Shown: positions 34,798-45,123, numbered from the stretch's first letter. The stretch is DNA of 64,000 bases from Campylobacter estrildidarum (GCF_005406205.1 NZ_NXLZ01000001.1:186001-250000); one strand, 5' to 3'. The notes: generated from the sequence alone by a model not told the origin. A program made the numbers and translations.

Positions 34798-37371
34798 TTA
34801 ATTAAATAAATTTGCAGGAAGTTGTATAATATTTTTAATTAAATTAAATGGAGTTTTTAAAGTATCGCTTAAAATTTGAGTATGAAAGCTCGGATTATCA
34901 AGTGTTCCATCAACTTTAATATTTGTGCTGATTTGCTGATTTTTTCCTAAAATTACATAATTTAAAATTGGAACTTTTGAAATCGTTTCAGAAGCTGATT
35001 TTAATGTCCTTAATTCCAAATCTAAATCTATAGTATAAAGACGTAAGTTTGCACTTCCTAATCCATAAATATCAACACTATCCCCATTTATTTTAATCGC
35101 ACTAAAGCTTAATAAATCTTTTTTTCGGTTAAAAATAATTCTTCCATCTTGAAAATTTAAACCCTTTTGGTTAAAGGTTGGGGTTTTAAACATTAATAGG
35201 CTAGGAACTGTATCTATAAAAGAAATCAATTGATTAATTCCTTTTAAATCCTTAATAAAAGTGTTTTTGAAATCAAATTCTCCATCAAAATAATCAACTC
35301 CGCTTCCGACTATGCTTAAATTAAAAATACCATCTTGTACAGCTTGCTTTTGTAAAAATTCATTCAAATATTGATCATCTATGTTTTTAGCAAAGAATTT
35401 CAAATCATTTGGACTATAATAAAAACTTAAATTTGTATTGCCTCTTGAACCTCTAGCACTTAAAACATTTTCATTTAACTTAACTTCTATTTTATCAAAA
35501 GCCAAAGTTTTATTTAAATCTCCCAATACTAAAGAAAAATTGGCACCGCCAAAAACAATATTTTGTTTATTTTTATTAATATCAAAAATAGAGTCGGAAG
35601 AATTTGTATCTTTTTTGTAAATATAGGTTAAATTCTTAACTTGAATTTCTTTTTTTAGCGGGGTAATTACAGCACTTATTAAATCACTTTGGGTATTAAT
35701 ATTAATAGTATCTTTTTGTTTCATTATACTCAAACTATCTCTGTAAGGAACTTGATCTTTAGTTAATAAATTACCATCAAAAGAAATATCTTGTGCTTGC
35801 AAATTAAAATTTTGAAAATTCTCCCCATTAAAATAAATATTCTTAGCATCTAAAAAACCAAATTTTTTAAGTATGGGAGAATGGGTAATAAAAACATTAG
35901 GATTATTTAAATTTACCTCTATTTTATCCTTGAAATTTAATGTTGAATTCCAATTTGGTATATCTAATTGTAAATTTTGAGAATAATCCAAATTAATGAT
36001 AATATTTTGATTTTTCATATCCAATAGCTTTCCATCATCAAAATAAAATCTTGAAATTTGAGTATCAAACACTCCTTTATGATTTTGTAAATCTATTTTA
36101 GCATTGAAATTAGCTTGTAAAAAATCATTTTTTATGTTGGCATTTTCTATATTTAAATCATTTTGATTAAGCCTAATTAAAGCTTTAGAAATGTTAAAAT
36201 CGAATAAAGATAAATTGGTATTTTCTAAAGATAAATTAGCATCTTCTAAAAAAAATATACCGTTATGGATGACTTGACCTTTTTCATGAAAATAAACCTT
36301 AAGCTCTAAATCTCCTTTAAGATTTCCACTTGTTTGATAAAAAGGCAATTTGAAATGATAATTTTGCAAAGCTCGTGCAAGTTTTTGATCAAATTTTAAA
36401 TTATCTGATTTTATACGCAAATAAATTCCAATTTTTTTTTCATCAAATAAATCGAATAAATAAACTTTACTTTGACTTAAATCTGCTCCATTATATGAAG
36501 CTTTTTGAAATTGAAAATCTAATTTTTGATTACTTAAATTTAAATCAAGCCTTGGAAATTCAATAGCATTCATATAATTATCTAAACGAACTTTTACATT
36601 ATTTACATAACCAAAAGCACTGATATTATCAAAATAATAATTATTTCTAGCAAAATCGATAAAACCTTGTATAAAATCAAAATGATAAAAACCGCCTACA
36701 GCATTATGTGTTATCCAAAGATCTACACTTTTTGGCAAAACTACCTTTCTTTTTATCTTGCTCATAATGCCAATAAAATCTTTAATATTAACATCCTCTA
36801 TCTTGTAAGCTAAATTTTTATTTTTATAAGAAATACTAACATTAAAATCGATAAAATCACTTCTTGCTATACCATTAAAATTATAAAATTCACTTTTGGT
36901 ATTAATACTTAAATTTCCAACAATACTTAAATTATAATCTTTAAATAATACTTTTTTAATTTCAGCATTGATATTTTTATTTTGTTCAAATAAAGAAAGT
37001 TTGACAAATAATAAATCATTGTCCATAAAAAATTCATTATTTTTAAATAATAAACGTGCTTGATTATCTTTTACATTAAAACTTTGAATATCAACCTCTT
37101 CGAAAAAAGCATAAAAATATTTTAAATTTTTAACAATATCTAAAAATTCTTTAGAACCAAAATTAGCTTCATTGCGTGAAGATTCATCTGTTTTTATAGT
37201 AATATTTTTCGCTCGTAAAATAAGTTTTTTATCTAATTTAATATATAATTGTTCAAGTTTTAAAAAATCAAATTGGATACTAGAGATGAACAACCCATTC
37301 TTTAATGCTAAAAATGTAATCAACAATAATGCAAATAATACTGCAAATGTGTATAAAATTTTTTTCTTCAT
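34798..37371 (-). CDS. AsmA-like/YhdP-type large membrane-anchored protein
   Basis: An 857-residue protein with an N-terminal anchor (KKKILYTFAVLFALLLITFLALKNGLF) and a long, Asn/Lys/Asp-rich beta-helical body of repeating short strands. It ends with an AsmA-like C-terminal segment, FDFKNTFIKDLKGINQLISFIDTVPSLLMFKTPTFNQKG, then GSANLRLYTIDLDLELRTLKSASETISKVPILNYVILGK. Such proteins bridge the periplasm and are implicated in phospholipid transport to the outer membrane in other Gram-negatives. The substrate is not known here. The gene is divergent from mltG, and their coding starts overlap or nearly so. Confidence 0.8.
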   Translation of the reverse strand: MKKKILYTFAVLFALLLITFLALKNGLFISSIQFDFLKLEQLYIKLDKKLILRAKNITIKTDESSRNEANFGSKEFLDIVKNLKYFYAFFEEVDIQSFNVKDNQARLLFKNNEFFMDNDLLFVKLSLFEQNKNINAEIKKVLFKDYNLSIVGNLSINTKSEFYNFNGIARSDFIDFNVSISYKNKNLAYKIEDVNIKDFIGIMSKIKRKVVLPKSVDLWITHNAVGGFYHFDFIQGFIDFARNNYYFDNISAFGYVNNVKVRLDNYMNAIEFPRLDLNLSNQKLDFQFQKASYNGADLSQSKVYLFDLFDEKKIGIYLRIKSDNLKFDQKLARALQNYHFKLPFYQTSGNLKGDLELKVYFHEKGQVIHNGIFFLEDANLSLENTNLSLFDFNISKALIRLNQNDLNIENANIKNDFLQANFNAKIDLQNHKGVFDTQISRFYFDDGKLLDMKNQNIIINLDYSQNLQLDIPNWNSTLNFKDKIEVNLNNPNVFITHSPILKKFGFLDAKNIYFNGENFQNFNLQAQDISFDGNLLTKDQVPYRDSLSIMKQKDTININTQSDLISAVITPLKKEIQVKNLTYIYKKDTNSSDSIFDINKNKQNIVFGGANFSLVLGDLNKTLAFDKIEVKLNENVLSARGSRGNTNLSFYYSPNDLKFFAKNIDDQYLNEFLQKQAVQDGIFNLSIVGSGVDYFDGEFDFKNTFIKDLKGINQLISFIDTVPSLLMFKTPTFNQKGLNFQDGRIIFNRKKDLLSFSAIKINGDSVDIYGLGSANLRLYTIDLDLELRTLKSASETISKVPILNYVILGKNQQISTNIKVDGTLDNPSFHTQILSDTLKTPFNLIKNIIQLPANLFN

Positions 37372-38284
37372 TCGTAATTTCTTATTAATATTTATTTTGG
37401 GAATTTTTTATTATCTTATTCAACCTTTAAAAAGCAATCCTGTTGTTTTTTTACCACAAGGTTCTATTGGTCAAATTATATCACATCTAAAACAAAATAA
37501 ATATGAAATGAGTCCGATTGATAAATATATTTTATTTTTTCTAGGACATCCTCAATCTGGTTGGATTAATATAGGTACGCAAAAACTAAATAGAATAGAA
37601 TTTTTACATAAATTAACTGTAGCTAAAGCTGCACTTGAAACAATCACTTTAATTCCAGGAGAAACTAGTATCGTTTTTTTAGAACAAACTGCTAAGAAAT
37701 TAAAACTTGATAAAAATTTACTTTTATTTGAATTTCAAAAACAATCTCCTTACTCTGAAGGAGTTTTTTTACCAGAAACTTATAAAATTCCAAAAGGAAT
37801 AACTGAAAATTTATTAATACAAATTTTACTCAACTATTCAGAAAAATCAAATCAAAAAACTTCTGAAAAAATTTTTGGAGAATACAACCCTAAAAAATGG
37901 CATCAATACATCATAACAGCTTCTATTATTCAAAAAGAGGCCGCCAATGAAGCCGAAATGCCTGTAGTTGCAAGTGTAATTTATAATCGCATTAAAAAAG
38001 GAATGAGACTTCAAATGGATGGAACCTTAAACTATGGGATTTATTCTCATGAAAAAATCACACCTCAAAGAATAAGAGAAGACAATAGTTTTTATAATAC
38101 TTATAAATTTGAAGGTTTGCCAAAGGAAGCAGTTTGTAATGTATCTTTAGCTGCTATTCGTGCAGCGATTTTTCCAGCAAAGACTGATTATTTATATTTT
38201 GTACGTGATAAAAATACTGGAGTTCATATTTTTACTACAAATTTAAATGATCACAATAAAGCTATTAATTTACAAAAAAACTAA
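37286..38284 (+). CDS. mltG: Endolytic murein transglycosylase MltG
   Basis: A protein of about 332 residues with one N-terminal membrane helix (RNFLLIFILGIFYYLI) and the YceG/MltG domain. ITLIPGETSIVFLEQTAKKL and EGVFLPETYKIPKG precede the catalytic-Glu region IITASIIQKEAANEAEMPVVASVIYNRIKKGMRLQMDGTLNYG. It cuts nascent glycan strands, setting their length. The start is uncertain: ATG 37286 lies inside the divergent AsmA-like gene and has a weak GAG site; GTG 37349 is an alternative directly before the membrane helix. It ends 67 bp before flgB. Confidence 0.9.
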   Translation: MNNPFFNAKNVINNNANNTANVYKIFFFIRNFLLIFILGIFYYLIQPLKSNPVVFLPQGSIGQIISHLKQNKYEMSPIDKYILFFLGHPQSGWINIGTQKLNRIEFLHKLTVAKAALETITLIPGETSIVFLEQTAKKLKLDKNLLLFEFQKQSPYSEGVFLPETYKIPKGITENLLIQILLNYSEKSNQKTSEKIFGEYNPKKWHQYIITASIIQKEAANEAEMPVVASVIYNRIKKGMRLQMDGTLNYGIYSHEKITPQRIREDNSFYNTYKFEGLPKEAVCNVSLAAIRAAIFPAKTDYLYFVRDKNTGVHIFTTNLNDHNKAINLQKN

Positions 38285-38298
38285 AAAATTTATAAAAG

Positions 38299-38315
38299 TT
38301 GGAACACTATTTGCT
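38299..38315 (+). promoter_or_regulatory. Sigma-54 (RpoN) promoter for flgB-flgC-fliE
   Basis: TTGGAACACTATTTGCTTG has GG (38301-38302) and GC (38313-38314) with exactly ten bases between, the sigma-54 -24/-12 signature. It lies 37 bases before flgB. Rod and basal-body genes are RpoN/FlgSR-controlled in Campylobacter, so the position is as expected. Confidence 0.85.
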
Positions 38316-38351
38316 TGTTAAATTGAAAATTATAAATAAAAAGGATAGAAA

Positions 38352-38783
38352 ATGATCGACCCATTTAAATCGAAAGAACTTGTTACTAGCGCTTTAGCGG
38401 GTAGAAATCTTAGAAATCAACTTATCAATGCTAATCTTGCAAACGTTGATACTCCTTTTTATAAAGCAAGAGATATAGAATTTGAAACTGCTTTAGTACA
38501 TCGTGCTAATGAAATTTTTAGGGAAAACGATAATAAAGAATTAGAATTAGCAATTACAGAAAAGGGACATCAAGAGCCTTGGAAATTTCCAGATCCTAAT
38601 AAATCAACAATTTATTTAAGAGATGGACATTTAGCAAGAAACGATGGAAACACTGTAGATTTAGATGTTGAAACAACGGAAATGAGCAAAAATACAGTTA
38701 TGATTACAGCTCTTGACGGAGTTTTAAGAAAACAAAGTAATATATTTAGTTCTATAATTGATGCAAGCTCTAAATTAAGTTAA
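38352..38783 (+). CDS. flgB: Flagellar basal-body rod protein FlgB
   Basis: A 143-residue proximal rod protein with the N-terminal rod motif ALAGRNLRNQLINANLANVDTPFYKARDIEFE and the C-terminal coil TEMSKNTVMITALDGVLRKQSNIFSSIID. It is exported by the flagellar type III system to form the proximal rod. An AAGGATAG ribosome site precedes the ATG. First gene of flgB-flgC-fliE, with its sigma-54 promoter immediately upstream. Confidence 0.96.
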   Translation: MIDPFKSKELVTSALAGRNLRNQLINANLANVDTPFYKARDIEFETALVHRANEIFRENDNKELELAITEKGHQEPWKFPDPNKSTIYLRDGHLARNDGNTVDLDVETTEMSKNTVMITALDGVLRKQSNIFSSIIDASSKLS

Positions 38784-38792
38784 AGGTAAATT

Positions 38793-39287
38793 ATGGCATA
38801 CTTAAGTGATTTTGATATTAGCGGATACGGTTTAAGTGCTCAACGTTTTAGAATGAATGTTATTAGCTCTAATATAGCTAATGCAAACACAACTAGAACA
38901 GCAGAAGGCGGACCTTACAGAAGACGCGAAGTGATCTTTAAGGCAACTGATTTTGATAAGCTTTTAAATGAGCAAATTAGCAAGGATAATAATTTTCTAA
39001 AATATGAAAATCCTTTAAACGATCCAAGCTCACCTGAAGAAGCTAAACCAGCTATTCAAAGTGTTGTTGTGGATAAAGTTGTAAGAGATGATAAGGATTT
39101 TAGAATGAAATACGATCCAAGCAATCCAGATGCAAACGCTGAAGGTTATGTTGCTTATCCTAATGTTAATCCTGTAATAGAAATGGCGGATTTAATTGAA
39201 GCTACAAGAGCTTATCAAGCAAACGTTAGTGCTTTTACAAGTGCTAAAACTATTGCACAAAGTGCAATCGATTTATTAAGAGGATAA
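38793..39287 (+). CDS. flgC: Flagellar basal-body rod protein FlgC
   Basis: A 164-residue rod protein with the rod signature DISGYGLSAQRFRMNVISSNIANANTTRTAEGGPYRRREVIF at the N-terminus and the standard C-terminus NPVIEMADLIEATRAYQANVSAFTSAKTIAQSAIDLLRG. It lies 9 bp after flgB in the same operon. Its partners are FlgB, FlgF and FliE. Length and both termini match the family. Confidence 0.97.
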   Translation: MAYLSDFDISGYGLSAQRFRMNVISSNIANANTTRTAEGGPYRRREVIFKATDFDKLLNEQISKDNNFLKYENPLNDPSSPEEAKPAIQSVVVDKVVRDDKDFRMKYDPSNPDANAEGYVAYPNVNPVIEMADLIEATRAYQANVSAFTSAKTIAQSAIDLLRG

Positions 39288-39293
39288 TAAAAA

Positions 39294-39593
39294 ATGAACA
39301 ATATTAATGATTTAAGACTAAATAACAACGTTTCGAAAACAAACGTGAGTCAAAATTCGCAAAACGGAATCGGCGAAGAATTTGCAAAAATGCTTAAAAA
39401 TGAAATTGATGATTTAAATAAAGCTCAAAAAACTGGTGAAGCTGCAATGACAGATATTGCTACAGGACAAGTTAAAGATTTACATCAAGCAGCTATTGCT
39501 ATCACAAAAGCTGAAAGCAGTATGAAATTTATGCTAGAGGTTAGAAATAAAGCTCTTAACGCCTATAAAGAAATTACAAGAACACAAATCTAA
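39294..39593 (+). CDS. fliE: Flagellar hook-basal body complex protein FliE
   Basis: A 99-residue protein with a polar N-terminus and the conserved FliE C-terminal half: TDIATGQVKDLHQAAIAITKAESSMKFMLEVRNKALNAYKEITR. It links the MS ring to the rod and is the third gene of the flgBC-fliE unit, six bases after flgC. The penicillin-binding protein follows after five bases, so the cell-division gene is probably co-transcribed with the rod genes. Confidence 0.96.
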   Translation: MNNINDLRLNNNVSKTNVSQNSQNGIGEEFAKMLKNEIDDLNKAQKTGEAAMTDIATGQVKDLHQAAIAITKAESSMKFMLEVRNKALNAYKEITRTQI

Positions 39594-39598
39594 ACTCT

Positions 39599-41401
39599 AT
39601 GCAAGAGTATAAAAAAAATCGTGTTTCAAAAGTTGCTTTTGCTTACTGCATGGCGCTTTTGTTTATGATTATTTTTCTTAGTTCAACTTTTTTTCTCACA
39701 TCTAAACGTCATATTCCTAATACGGAAAAAGATCAATATTCCTTAGCCTTACGCGGAAATATTATAACAAAAGATAATTTTACAATTTCTACTTCAAAGC
39801 AAATATATCGTGCAGAAATTGATTTAAGAAGTATCAATAAGGATAAATTTGATCTTTTTTTAAAGCTTTTTCAAATTTATAGTGGAGTTAGTGATAAAGA
39901 AATAATAACAATTAAAAAAAGAATTCAAAATCAAAAAAAACATTCTTATAATTTTATCCTTTCTCAAAATTTGGACTCCAAACAGGCAAGTTATCTTAAA
40001 GACCTTGCTAAAAAATTATACATACAAGGATTTTTTAAAGCGTTTACAAATAGCATTGGTAAAGTCGAAACTAGAGGTTTAAATATTATAGAACATGAAG
40101 AAGATAGAATTTATATGTCGCACGATTCTTTTACTCCGGCTATAGGCTATACAAAAGTTGTTTTAGACTCAGAAAGCGAAATTTTAAAAAATGTTGGAGT
40201 TAAAGGTTTAGAAAAATATTATGATCAATGTCTAAGTCCTTTACAAAATGAAAGAATTCAGGGTTTAAAAGATATAGGTGGAAATATTATTTTAAATCTA
40301 AATTCGTTGCAACAAAAAAAAATAAATGGTTGCGACTTATACCTTAGCGTCTCTTTAAAACTTCAAAAAAGTATTGAAAGAGCTATTGATGAACGTAATG
40401 AAGATTTGAAAGCTAATGAAATCATTGTTGGGGTTATGGATAGTAGAACTGGTAAAATTTTAGCTCTAGCAAGTTCTAGACGTTATGATCCTGAAAATCG
40501 CGGTAAAGATTTATCTGTATTAAATGCAAGTGCTATTGAATACGGATACGAAGCAGGTTCTGTTATCAAACCTTTTATTTTTATCACCGCATTAAAACTT
40601 GGAAAAACAACGCTTGATGAAATAATCAATACCTATGGAGGCTCATATAAACTTGGTCGCTTTACCATTAGAGATGATCATAAAATGAGCAAAATGACTG
40701 CCGAAGAGGTTATAAGATATTCTTCTAATATAGGAATGATACAAATTGCTCAAAGATTAAGCAATATAGAAATAATCACGGGTTTAAAAATTTTTAATTT
40801 TGGAGATAAAAGTGGTATTGATCTTCCCTATGAACAAAAAGGAGAAATACCTAATCCTAAACACTTAAGAGAAATAGAAAAATCTGTTCTAAGTTATGGA
40901 TATGGACTTAAAACTACTTTTATGCAATTACTTGCTGCATATAATGTTTTTAATAATAATGGAGTTTATATTACGCCTCGTTTGGCTGAAAAATATTATC
41001 AAGATGGACGTTTTGTAAATTTAGATAACAATATAAGAAAAGAAACTATTTTAAGCTCTCAATCGGCTCGACTTATGCAAAGAATATTGATCGATGTTAT
41101 AGAAAAAGGAACAGGAAGAAAAGCTTTCACAAAAGGAGTTATTTTAGGAGGCAAAACAGGAACAGCTAGGATTGCCGAAAGACAAGGCTACACTTCAAAT
41201 CGCTATAATGCTTCTTTTTTTGGCTTTGCTAATGACGCATCGCACGCTTACACCGTAGGGGTTTTAGTAAGAAATCCAACCAAACCTTACAGCTATTATG
41301 CAGCTCAAAGTGCTTTGCCTATGTTTAAAGATGTAGTTGACATTTTAATCAATGAGGATTTTTTAAAACCAATTACGGACAATAATCAAACTAAAAAATA
41401 A
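39599..41401 (+). CDS. pbpB: Class B penicillin-binding protein (FtsI-like transpeptidase)
   Basis: A 600-residue protein with an N-terminal membrane helix (residues about 12-32), a dimerisation domain with the start RGNIITKDN, and a transpeptidase domain holding all three active-site motifs: SVIK in EAGSVIKPF, SSN in RYSSNIGM, and KTG in LGGKTGTARIAE. There is no transglycosylase domain, so it is a class B PBP making septal cross-links. Position after fliE is conserved in C. jejuni. FtsI identity is likely but rests on class and context. Confidence 0.9.
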   Translation: MQEYKKNRVSKVAFAYCMALLFMIIFLSSTFFLTSKRHIPNTEKDQYSLALRGNIITKDNFTISTSKQIYRAEIDLRSINKDKFDLFLKLFQIYSGVSDKEIITIKKRIQNQKKHSYNFILSQNLDSKQASYLKDLAKKLYIQGFFKAFTNSIGKVETRGLNIIEHEEDRIYMSHDSFTPAIGYTKVVLDSESEILKNVGVKGLEKYYDQCLSPLQNERIQGLKDIGGNIILNLNSLQQKKINGCDLYLSVSLKLQKSIERAIDERNEDLKANEIIVGVMDSRTGKILALASSRRYDPENRGKDLSVLNASAIEYGYEAGSVIKPFIFITALKLGKTTLDEIINTYGGSYKLGRFTIRDDHKMSKMTAEEVIRYSSNIGMIQIAQRLSNIEIITGLKIFNFGDKSGIDLPYEQKGEIPNPKHLREIEKSVLSYGYGLKTTFMQLLAAYNVFNNNGVYITPRLAEKYYQDGRFVNLDNNIRKETILSSQSARLMQRILIDVIEKGTGRKAFTKGVILGGKTGTARIAERQGYTSNRYNASFFGFANDASHAYTVGVLVRNPTKPYSYYAAQSALPMFKDVVDILINEDFLKPITDNNQTKK

Positions 41402-41416
41402 CTCAAAATAAAGCAT

Positions 41417-41860
41417 CTAATTATTTACCTTCAGTTTTTCAAATTCATTCATTAAAAAATCTCTTAAATTTTCAGCTTCTTCTTCGCCATTTTTTAAAAA
41501 CTCAAGTAAAACATTTTCTAATTTTTTTAAAAAATTAAAAAGCTCATTTTGCCAAATATCATCGCTTTTATTGCTCAAATTCATTGTTTGGATAAAGGTA
41601 AGCTCTCTGCTTAAATCTCCAAGTTTTTCTAAAAATTCATCTTGTTTTTCTTGAATTTTTAATATTAAATTCTGATTTTGAACACGATCTTTAAATTCTC
41701 TAATTTTCTCATCGATTAAATCACAAAATTTGGGATAAATATCTGCTTTTATAGGTTCAAATAATACTCTTTCATCAATATTTGAAGTTATTTTTTTAAC
41801 AGCAAAATAAAGAAATAAAAAAGACAAAGCAGTTATTAATAAGTATATTCCTATCATCAA
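41417..41860 (-). CDS. Small membrane-anchored coiled-coil protein
   Basis: A 147-residue protein with one N-terminal hydrophobic helix ([21 protein letters not shown]) and a long, highly charged helical remainder (ERVLFEPIKADIYPKFCDLIDEKIREFKDRVQNQNLILKIQEKQDEFLEKL and onwards) likely to be coiled coil. No domain is recognisable. It overlaps the rhodanese gene by four bases and is convergent with pbpB, whose stop lies 15 bp away. Likely cytoplasmic, anchored at the inner membrane; function unknown. Confidence 0.72.
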   Translation of the reverse strand: MMIGIYLLITALSFLFLYFAVKKITSNIDERVLFEPIKADIYPKFCDLIDEKIREFKDRVQNQNLILKIQEKQDEFLEKLGDLSRELTFIQTMNLSNKSDDIWQNELFNFLKKLENVLLEFLKNGEEEAENLRDFLMNEFEKLKVNN

Positions 41861-42174
41861 TTTCCTTGAAACGCTAACATTCCACCATCTAAATTAGCAC
41901 TATCTAAATTTAATCGTTCTTGTACAAGTTGGGCAGCCATCATACTCCTATATCCACTACGACAAATAAAAGCTATTTTTTTATCTTTATTTCTTTTAGT
42001 TTGGAATTCATCTAAAAAATTTTCATTCAAAAAGCCTTTATTGTCATACAACCAAATACACTCTACATTAGCCAAAACCCCTTCTTCCCATTCCAAAGGA
42101 GTGCGAACATCAAAAATTTGATATTCGCTTAAATCTTGTTTTGTCCAAATATTAGCCGGAATATTTTCTATCAT
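41857..42174 (-). CDS. Rhodanese-domain sulfurtransferase-like protein
   Basis: A 105-residue single rhodanese domain with the N-terminal [13 protein letters not shown] and the active-site loop [18 protein letters not shown], in which the catalytic Cys is present. Such proteins move sulfane sulfur or act in signalling; the substrate cannot be told. There is no signal peptide, so it is cytoplasmic. It overlaps htpG by four bases and the coiled-coil gene by four, forming a coupled three-gene unit. Confidence 0.88.
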   Translation of the reverse strand: MIENIPANIWTKQDLSEYQIFDVRTPLEWEEGVLANVECIWLYDNKGFLNENFLDEFQTKRNKDKKIAFICRSGYRSMMAAQLVQERLNLDSANLDGGMLAFQGN

Positions 42175-44000
42175 GAAAATGCCTTTGTAATGATTTTAGC
42201 CAAACTTGCATTAAATTCAGAAGCATTCTCAATACCCATACCCTCACTAAGTTTAGCCATATTTAATACTAAAATTGCAATATCGCTATAGAATGTTTCA
42301 TTATTTTTGAGTCCTGAAAAAATAGCATGTTTTGGATTGATCTCCAAAATAGGTTTTATATTTTGTTCTTGTCCCATTTGTTTTAAAAGTTGCTGCATAG
42401 CAAAATCAGGTTTATTTTTATCAAAAACAATACAACTTGGGCTATCTTTCAAACGACTGGTTAATCTTACATCTTCAACCTCATCTTTTAAAAGCTCTTT
42501 AAATTTAGCTACAAGTGGAGCATATTCTTTTTTCTCTTCATCGCTAAATTCGTTTTTATCTTCAACTTGATTGATAGCTACAAATTTTAATCCTTCATAT
42601 TCTCCAAGCATAGGGGTTACTAAAGAATCAATCTCATCATCCATTAACAATACTTCTACATTTTTTTGTTTATATTCTTCCAATAAAGGCGAATTTCTAA
42701 GCAAACTTTCATTACTTCCTGTAATATAAAAAATTTCTTTTTGATCTTTTTGCAAATCATTTTTGTATTCTTCTAAAGAACGTAAATTTTCATCTTTGGT
42801 GCTTTTATAAAACATAAGTTTTAGTAAATTTTCTTTTTCTGTTCCAAAACCATAAAGCCCTTCTTTTAAAACTTTTCCAAAGGTTTTAAAAAAATCCAAA
42901 TATTTATCTTTATTTTTATTTTTTAATTTTTCAAGCTCGCTAAGTATTTTTTTAACGCTAGCTTCTTTTACTGCTTTCAAAATTTGATTTTCTTGTAAAA
43001 TTTCACGACTTACATTCAGCGGTAAATCTTCAACATCGATAATCCCTCTAACAAAACGCAAATAAGTTGGCAAAAGTTCTTTGTCATCATCACTGATAAA
43101 AACACGCTTTACATAAAGTTTAAGTCCGCTTTGATAATCCACTCTAAAAAGATCAAAAGGGGCATTTTTTGGGATAAAAAATAAGGAGTTGTATTCTAAT
43201 TTTCCTTCACTTTTAGTATGAAGATATAACAAAGGTTTATTAGAATCGTGGAAATTTTGTTCATAAAATTTTTCATAATCTCCAGTTTTTAAGCTTGATT
43301 TTTGCATTCTCCAAAGAGCATTGGCTTTATTAATTTGAGTGATTTTTACCTCACTCTTTCCTTCTGTTTTGCCCTCTTTAGCAGGAATATATTCTTCTTT
43401 TTCCATAAAAATTGGAAATTGTATATGATTTGAATATTTTTCTACAATACTTTCAATTTTATAAGAATTAACAAATTCATCATCTTTTAAATAAAGAGTG
43501 ATTGTAGTTCCTTGATCTTCTTTTTTAGCATCCTCAATTTCATAGCCATTAGCATCAGAAGTCCAAAGATAAGCTTTATCATCCAAAGCTTTTTTACTTA
43601 AAACTTCAATCTTGTCGGCTACCATAAAAGCAGAATAAAATCCAACGCCAAATTGCCCTATAAGTTGAGAATCTTTCTTAGCATCGCCACTTAAATTCTC
43701 CAAAAAGCTTTTTGTACCACTCTTTGCAATAGTTCCTAAATTATTTACCAAATCTTCTTTATTCATACCTATACCATTATCACCAATGGTTAGAGTTTTT
43801 TTATCTTTGTCTATTGTAATTTCTATTTTAGGATCAAATTTTAAGCTCTTATAAGAATCATCACTGACGCTTAAAAAATTCAATTTATCTAAAGCATCGC
43901 TAGCATTAGAAATAAGCTCTCTTAAAAAAATTTCCTTGTTTGAATATAAAGAATGAATCATCAATTGTAAAAGTTGATTAACTTCAGTTTGAAATTGCAT
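42171..44000 (-). CDS. htpG: Hsp90 chaperone HtpG
   Basis: A 609-residue Hsp90 with the GHKL ATPase N-domain: [66 protein letters not shown] and [20 protein letters not shown]. The middle-domain segment [20 protein letters not shown] and the C-terminal dimerisation domain complete the protein. Cytoplasmic general chaperone. First gene of the unit with the rhodanese and coiled-coil genes. No inverted repeat of the HrcA or HspR type stands out upstream. Confidence 0.97.
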   Translation of the reverse strand: MQFQTEVNQLLQLMIHSLYSNKEIFLRELISNASDALDKLNFLSVSDDSYKSLKFDPKIEITIDKDKKTLTIGDNGIGMNKEDLVNNLGTIAKSGTKSFLENLSGDAKKDSQLIGQFGVGFYSAFMVADKIEVLSKKALDDKAYLWTSDANGYEIEDAKKEDQGTTITLYLKDDEFVNSYKIESIVEKYSNHIQFPIFMEKEEYIPAKEGKTEGKSEVKITQINKANALWRMQKSSLKTGDYEKFYEQNFHDSNKPLLYLHTKSEGKLEYNSLFFIPKNAPFDLFRVDYQSGLKLYVKRVFISDDDKELLPTYLRFVRGIIDVEDLPLNVSREILQENQILKAVKEASVKKILSELEKLKNKNKDKYLDFFKTFGKVLKEGLYGFGTEKENLLKLMFYKSTKDENLRSLEEYKNDLQKDQKEIFYITGSNESLLRNSPLLEEYKQKNVEVLLMDDEIDSLVTPMLGEYEGLKFVAINQVEDKNEFSDEEKKEYAPLVAKFKELLKDEVEDVRLTSRLKDSPSCIVFDKNKPDFAMQQLLKQMGQEQNIKPILEINPKHAIFSGLKNNETFYSDIAILVLNMAKLSEGMGIENASEFNASLAKIITKAFS

Positions 44001-44062
44001 TTTTTCTCCTTTGTATTTTTCAAATGCGTTATTTTAGCAAAAAATACAAAATTCTAAAAAAT

Positions 44063-44431
44063 TTATTTAAAAATTACAAAACCAAACCAAACTGCCAATA
44101 AACACAAAATGACATTAAAAACAATATTAAGAAAAAGATAAAAATAATTTCCATTTTGCAAAAGCATTAAATTTTCATAAGAAAAAGTAGAGAAAGTTGT
44201 AAAAGCCCCTAAAAATCCAGTATTAATAAAATTTTTAATATTTAAAGATAAACCTTTATTTTGTGCATAAGAAAAACAAAGCCCTATGGCAAACGAGCCT
44301 AAAATATTTACAAAAAGAGTACCAAAGCCAATGGAATGTGGAAAAATTTTATTGATAAAATTAATGCTTAACATTCTAAATACAGAACCTAAAAAACCAC
44401 CTATGCCCACAATTAAAATCATATTGAGCAT
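44063..44431 (-). CDS. crcB: Fluoride ion channel CrcB/Fluc
   Basis: A 122-residue four-helix membrane protein with the CrcB/Fluc signatures GGFLGSVFRMLSI, GTLFVNILGSFAIGL and NTGFLGAFTTFSTFSYE, the last including the phenylalanine box and pore-facing threonines. It exports fluoride as a dual-topology dimer, so a single gene suffices. No fluoride riboswitch is visible upstream, because it overlaps plsC by 13 bases and is probably read through from it. Confidence 0.92.
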   Translation of the reverse strand: MLNMILIVGIGGFLGSVFRMLSINFINKIFPHSIGFGTLFVNILGSFAIGLCFSYAQNKGLSLNIKNFINTGFLGAFTTFSTFSYENLMLLQNGNYFYLFLNIVFNVILCLLAVWFGFVIFK

Positions 44432-45123
44432 AATTTTATTCTTTCTTGATCTAGTATTTCTTGCATTTTTTTTCTAGTACTTTCAAGCCATCTCTCATCG
44501 CTAGTATCTACTAAATCCATGCAAATAATCCTTAAAATTCCACCACTTCCCACGCTAAAACTTTTTGTATCTAAAATGTTAGCAGAATCTACAATTAAAA
44601 TAGGCTGAACTTTTAAATTCAATTTTTCAGCCAAAACTTTAGCCCCGCTTTGAAATTTAAGCATTTTTGCTGTTTTTGAACGCGTTCCTTCAGGAAAAAT
44701 CGCCAAAACCCTATTTTCATTTAGTCTTGCTTTAGCTTCTTTTAATACACGCACTAAATCCCTTGGATTTTTTCTATCAATACAAAGCAATTTTGGTTTT
44801 TTTATAGTGATTTTAAAAAGTGGAATTTCACCCAGTTCTTTTTTTGCAATCCAGCATAAATTTTTTGGATACAGATCCTCTAAAGCAATAATATCTAAAG
44901 CACTTTGATGATTCATTAAAATCATATTTGCGCTAGGGTTAAATTCACCCACAAGCTCTGTTTTATAAAAAATAGTATATTTTTGAAATTTAGCCCAAAT
45001 TCTACGAATTTTCCAAAGGGTATTTTGCGAATTTACAAAACAAAAGCAACATACTACAATTAAAATACTAAAAATAAAAAAAATCCAAAAATATAAAGCT
45101 TTAATTTTTTTGTAAATCTTCAC
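44419..45123 (-). CDS. plsC: 1-acyl-sn-glycerol-3-phosphate acyltransferase
   Basis: A 234-residue protein with an N-terminal membrane helix (YFWIFFIFSILIVVCCFCFV), the acyltransferase box NHQSALD (HX4D), CIDRKNPRDL and FPEGTRSKTA, all in the expected order. It makes phosphatidic acid from lysophosphatidic acid at the inner membrane. It overlaps both neighbours, crcB by 13 bases and the upstream membrane protein gene by 23. Confidence 0.93.
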   Translation of the reverse strand: MKIYKKIKALYFWIFFIFSILIVVCCFCFVNSQNTLWKIRRIWAKFQKYTIFYKTELVGEFNPSANMILMNHQSALDIIALEDLYPKNLCWIAKKELGEIPLFKITIKKPKLLCIDRKNPRDLVRVLKEAKARLNENRVLAIFPEGTRSKTAKMLKFQSGAKVLAEKLNLKVQPILIVDSANILDTKSFSVGSGGILRIICMDLVDTSDERWLESTRKKMQEILDQERIKLCSI

